A DNA stretch of 64,000 nucleotides, from contig NC_092576.1 in assembly GCF_037975245.1 (NCBI RefSeq), forward strand, positions 16,694,611 to 16,758,610, written 5' to 3'. Below the pieces are notes generated by a model that saw only the letters and a program-made list of their open reading frames with translations, had not been told where the DNA came from and made no database searches. Origin of the DNA: Apostichopus japonicus (lineage: Eukaryota; Echinodermata; Holothuroidea; Aspidochirotida; Stichopodidae). The position numbers and the translations under genes were made by a program. Shown here one piece after another: positions 62,347 through 64,000 of this stretch. Within the stretch, counting starts at the first letter, position 1; every line of letters starts with the position of its first letter.

Positions 62347-62476
62347 GGTAGCATGTGCTATTAGGCTTACAGTATGAACTAAGGATATGTGTAATCCCAG
62401 CAAATCCAAACAACAGGGATTGCTAGAATTACACATATCCTCATTTCTTACTGTAATCCTAATAACACATGCTACC
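62347..62476. repeat. 130-bp foldback (inverted repeat) in an intron
   Basis: GGTAGCATGTGCTATTAGGC TTACAGTATGAACTAAGGATATGTGTAAT on the left pairs with ATTACACATATCCTCATTTC TTACTGTAATCCTAATAACACATGCTACC on the right, with about six mismatches in roughly 53 bp and a loop of about 20 nt. It could be a foldback MITE or a hairpin transcript precursor. Confidence 0.8.
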
Positions 62477-62991
62477 GATTTATAGCACATTTCAGTTGTT
62501 TACTTTGGTATAAAAAATCAAGAGTTAACAGTAGTATCTGTGTTCTCTGTGTGTATCGGGTGCAAATGAAAGACAGAAATATCATGATGTATAGTTTACA
62601 TTTGCCCACTCAGGTTAAAACACAGCTATTGCACTGAATGCATATTGGTGCTGCTATCGATACCATTACTTATAATATATTCAAGTAGCTTATTTTGACC
62701 GTGACAAGGGTAGGGAGAATATATTCCCGAGAAATATTACATTCCTTCTGGTTTGTAGTGACTTCTGTGATGATGTGTAAATTTTTATTTTGTATAATTC
62801 TCCCTACCAAAACTTGTTAAGTAACGTATTTCCGTAGGGTACAGTTGAGTTAACATGATTGTATGTATTTATAGATAATTAAGATTTATCGTACATGTTA
62901 TGTTAATATACAACAATATATACTCACTGACTAACTACTGACTACGGTGCGTAGGACGCTGTGTCCCTTTGCCCAATATATACAGCCTACA

Positions 62992-62995
<4 letters not shown>

Positions 62996-63051
<56 letters not shown>
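62996..63051. repeat. (TA)n microsatellite
   Basis: About 55 bp of TA in the LRR gene intron. Confidence 0.95.
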
Positions 63052-63054
<3 letters not shown>

Positions 63055-63835
63055 TATAATTATACATATACATAGCTTAATTTTATTGTAAACTAACATA
63101 TATTTTAACAAACGTCTAAGTTTTTTGTGAGATTTGTTAGATTTCTTGTATAATATAATTTTCAGGATACATGTAACCCTTTTTTTTTTGGGGGGGGGGG
63201 CGGAGTTTGCACCGATAACTCATTGTCATATATCATTGGTATTCGTACCATAAAAATATATCGTCCTTACTTTGTTAAAAACCCATCATTTTAGTTCATA
63301 ATTTGGTTGAAAATTCCTTTCAAGGATCTGTCGGCAAATAGCTTGTGGTCTCTCCAAATAACAATTTCTCTAGTTTCGAGAACATCCAAGCGTTGTAAAT
63401 GGGTTTTTTTGGGTCTTTTTCATGAAATCGTTGTAATGTAATGAGCATTTTTAGCCAAATATGATCACTTGAAGTGTACTCTAATTGAATACTATCGAAC
63501 TAAAGAATTAGTTTGATCATGAGGATGCGTTGTCGTTTTAAAGGAATAATTAAATACTGTCTCATGTTTAGGAAACAAACTAATGTGCAAAGCCTGAATA
63601 CGGAGCCAGTGAAATCACCTACTGTTGTTCCCCCTTCATGGACATTTATATCGTAGAAATGTAATTCAAATCATTAAACTGAGTTAATTGCAAGCTCATT
63701 TGGGAGTGAAATCATGTAAGCATGTCAAAAATGTAATCATTGTAGGTCAACACGTGTTAATAATTACATATTTACATATGTCGTGACTTTCATCCAGTAT
63801 ACGTAATAATTAATGAATCTCAGCTTCTTTTCCAG

Positions 63836-63907
63836 GTTACTTGATCAAAACAACTTGACGGCTCTCCCTGAATCTTTATGTTCTGATATGATTTCCTTAC
63901 ATCATTT
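63836..63907 (+). CDS. LRR protein, first 72-nt LRR exon (gene continues past the window)
   Basis: Exactly 72 nt between CTTTTCCAG and TT|GTAAGT, phase 2 in and 2 out. It encodes LLLDQNNLTALPESLCSDMI then SLHHL: one 24-residue LxxNxLxxLPxxLxxxxxxLxxL repeat. One repeat per 72-nt exon with constant phase is the organisation of LGR/relaxin-receptor-type, Slit-like and related LRR genes. The downstream exons that would separate these possibilities lie beyond the window. Confidence 0.88.
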
Positions 63908-64000
63908 GTAAGTATACATATATATTCCATTATTATTGTTAAGGTAAATTGTTTAAGTTAATTTAAATTTTTACTTGAAAAGGAAAATTTCTCCAGACCA

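Larger units (their letters stand above)
58531..63835 (+). other. LRR gene intron, 5.3 kb
   Basis: It runs from GTGAGT to TTCTTTTCCAG. It contains a 5'-truncated LINE on the opposite strand (59558-60590), a foldback at 62347-62476, a (TA)n array at 62996-63051 and a T-run/G-run at 63179-63200. Exon phases on both sides match, so no further exon is required, although none can be excluded. Confidence 0.7.

Overview
The window is metazoan nuclear DNA: AT-rich, gene-poor, split exons with GT-AG borders, very long (TA)n arrays, and many miniature transposons, SINE-like and LINE-like remnants. The recurring TAGGCCTAGGCCTA-type words, the hAT-type terminal repeats (CAGTGGCGTAGCC, CAGTGGCGGAGC) and the mix of Penelope-like and jockey/CR1-like fragments suit a marine deuterostome invertebrate. 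I lean towards an echinoderm, perhaps a sea cucumber. That is an inference; nothing here proves the species.

Three genes can be read with confidence, all partial. (1) A divergent Cys-loop (pLGIC/nAChR superfamily) receptor subunit on the + strand, four 3' exons from 24084 to 28305, ending in the M4 helix and a stop; its 5' exons were not found. (2) A secreted ML-domain (GM2-activator/MD-2-related lipid-recognition) protein on the - strand, exons at 42692-42757, 39822-39911, 39303-39431 and 37558-37644; the signal-peptide exon and one internal exon were not found. (3) A secreted or membrane LRR protein on the + strand, exons at 58146-58241 (signal peptide), 58407-58530 (LRRNT) and 63836-63907 (one 72-nt LRR exon), running off the right edge. 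Weaker exon candidates lie at 146-209, 6553-6647, 9316-9521 joined to 10092-10239, and 55239-55362.

Layout: 1-5.2 kb holds a possible first exon, diverged duplications, a tandem array of tRNA-like units and TA arrays. 6-13 kb is mostly unique intergenic or intronic sequence with one truncated TIR element and possible exons. 14.1-18.1 kb is a transposon cluster: a clean hAT MITE, two further hAT-type MITEs bracketing 1.7 kb, and a Mutator-like MITE carrying a minisatellite. 21.9-24.1 kb has a TIR element and TA arrays. 24.1-28.3 kb is the receptor gene, with a 1.2-kb CCTATT-type satellite in an intron. 29.2-31.4 kb is a decayed LINE. About 31.8-36.1 kb and 44.4-50.8 kb form two arms of a large inverted duplication that encloses two minisatellites and the ML gene. 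53.3-54.1 kb is a near-perfect palindrome with a (TA)n core overlapping a Penelope-like fragment. 58.1-64 kb is the LRR gene with a LINE in its large intron.

The three genes do not form a functional cluster; they are ordinary neighbours. The most unusual content is structural: the crosswise target-site duplications at 14.84-17.28 kb, the 19-kb inverted duplication, the TA-cored palindrome, and a splice acceptor placed directly after 260 bp of TA repeat. I found no CRISPR array, operon, rRNA or clearly intact tRNA gene.
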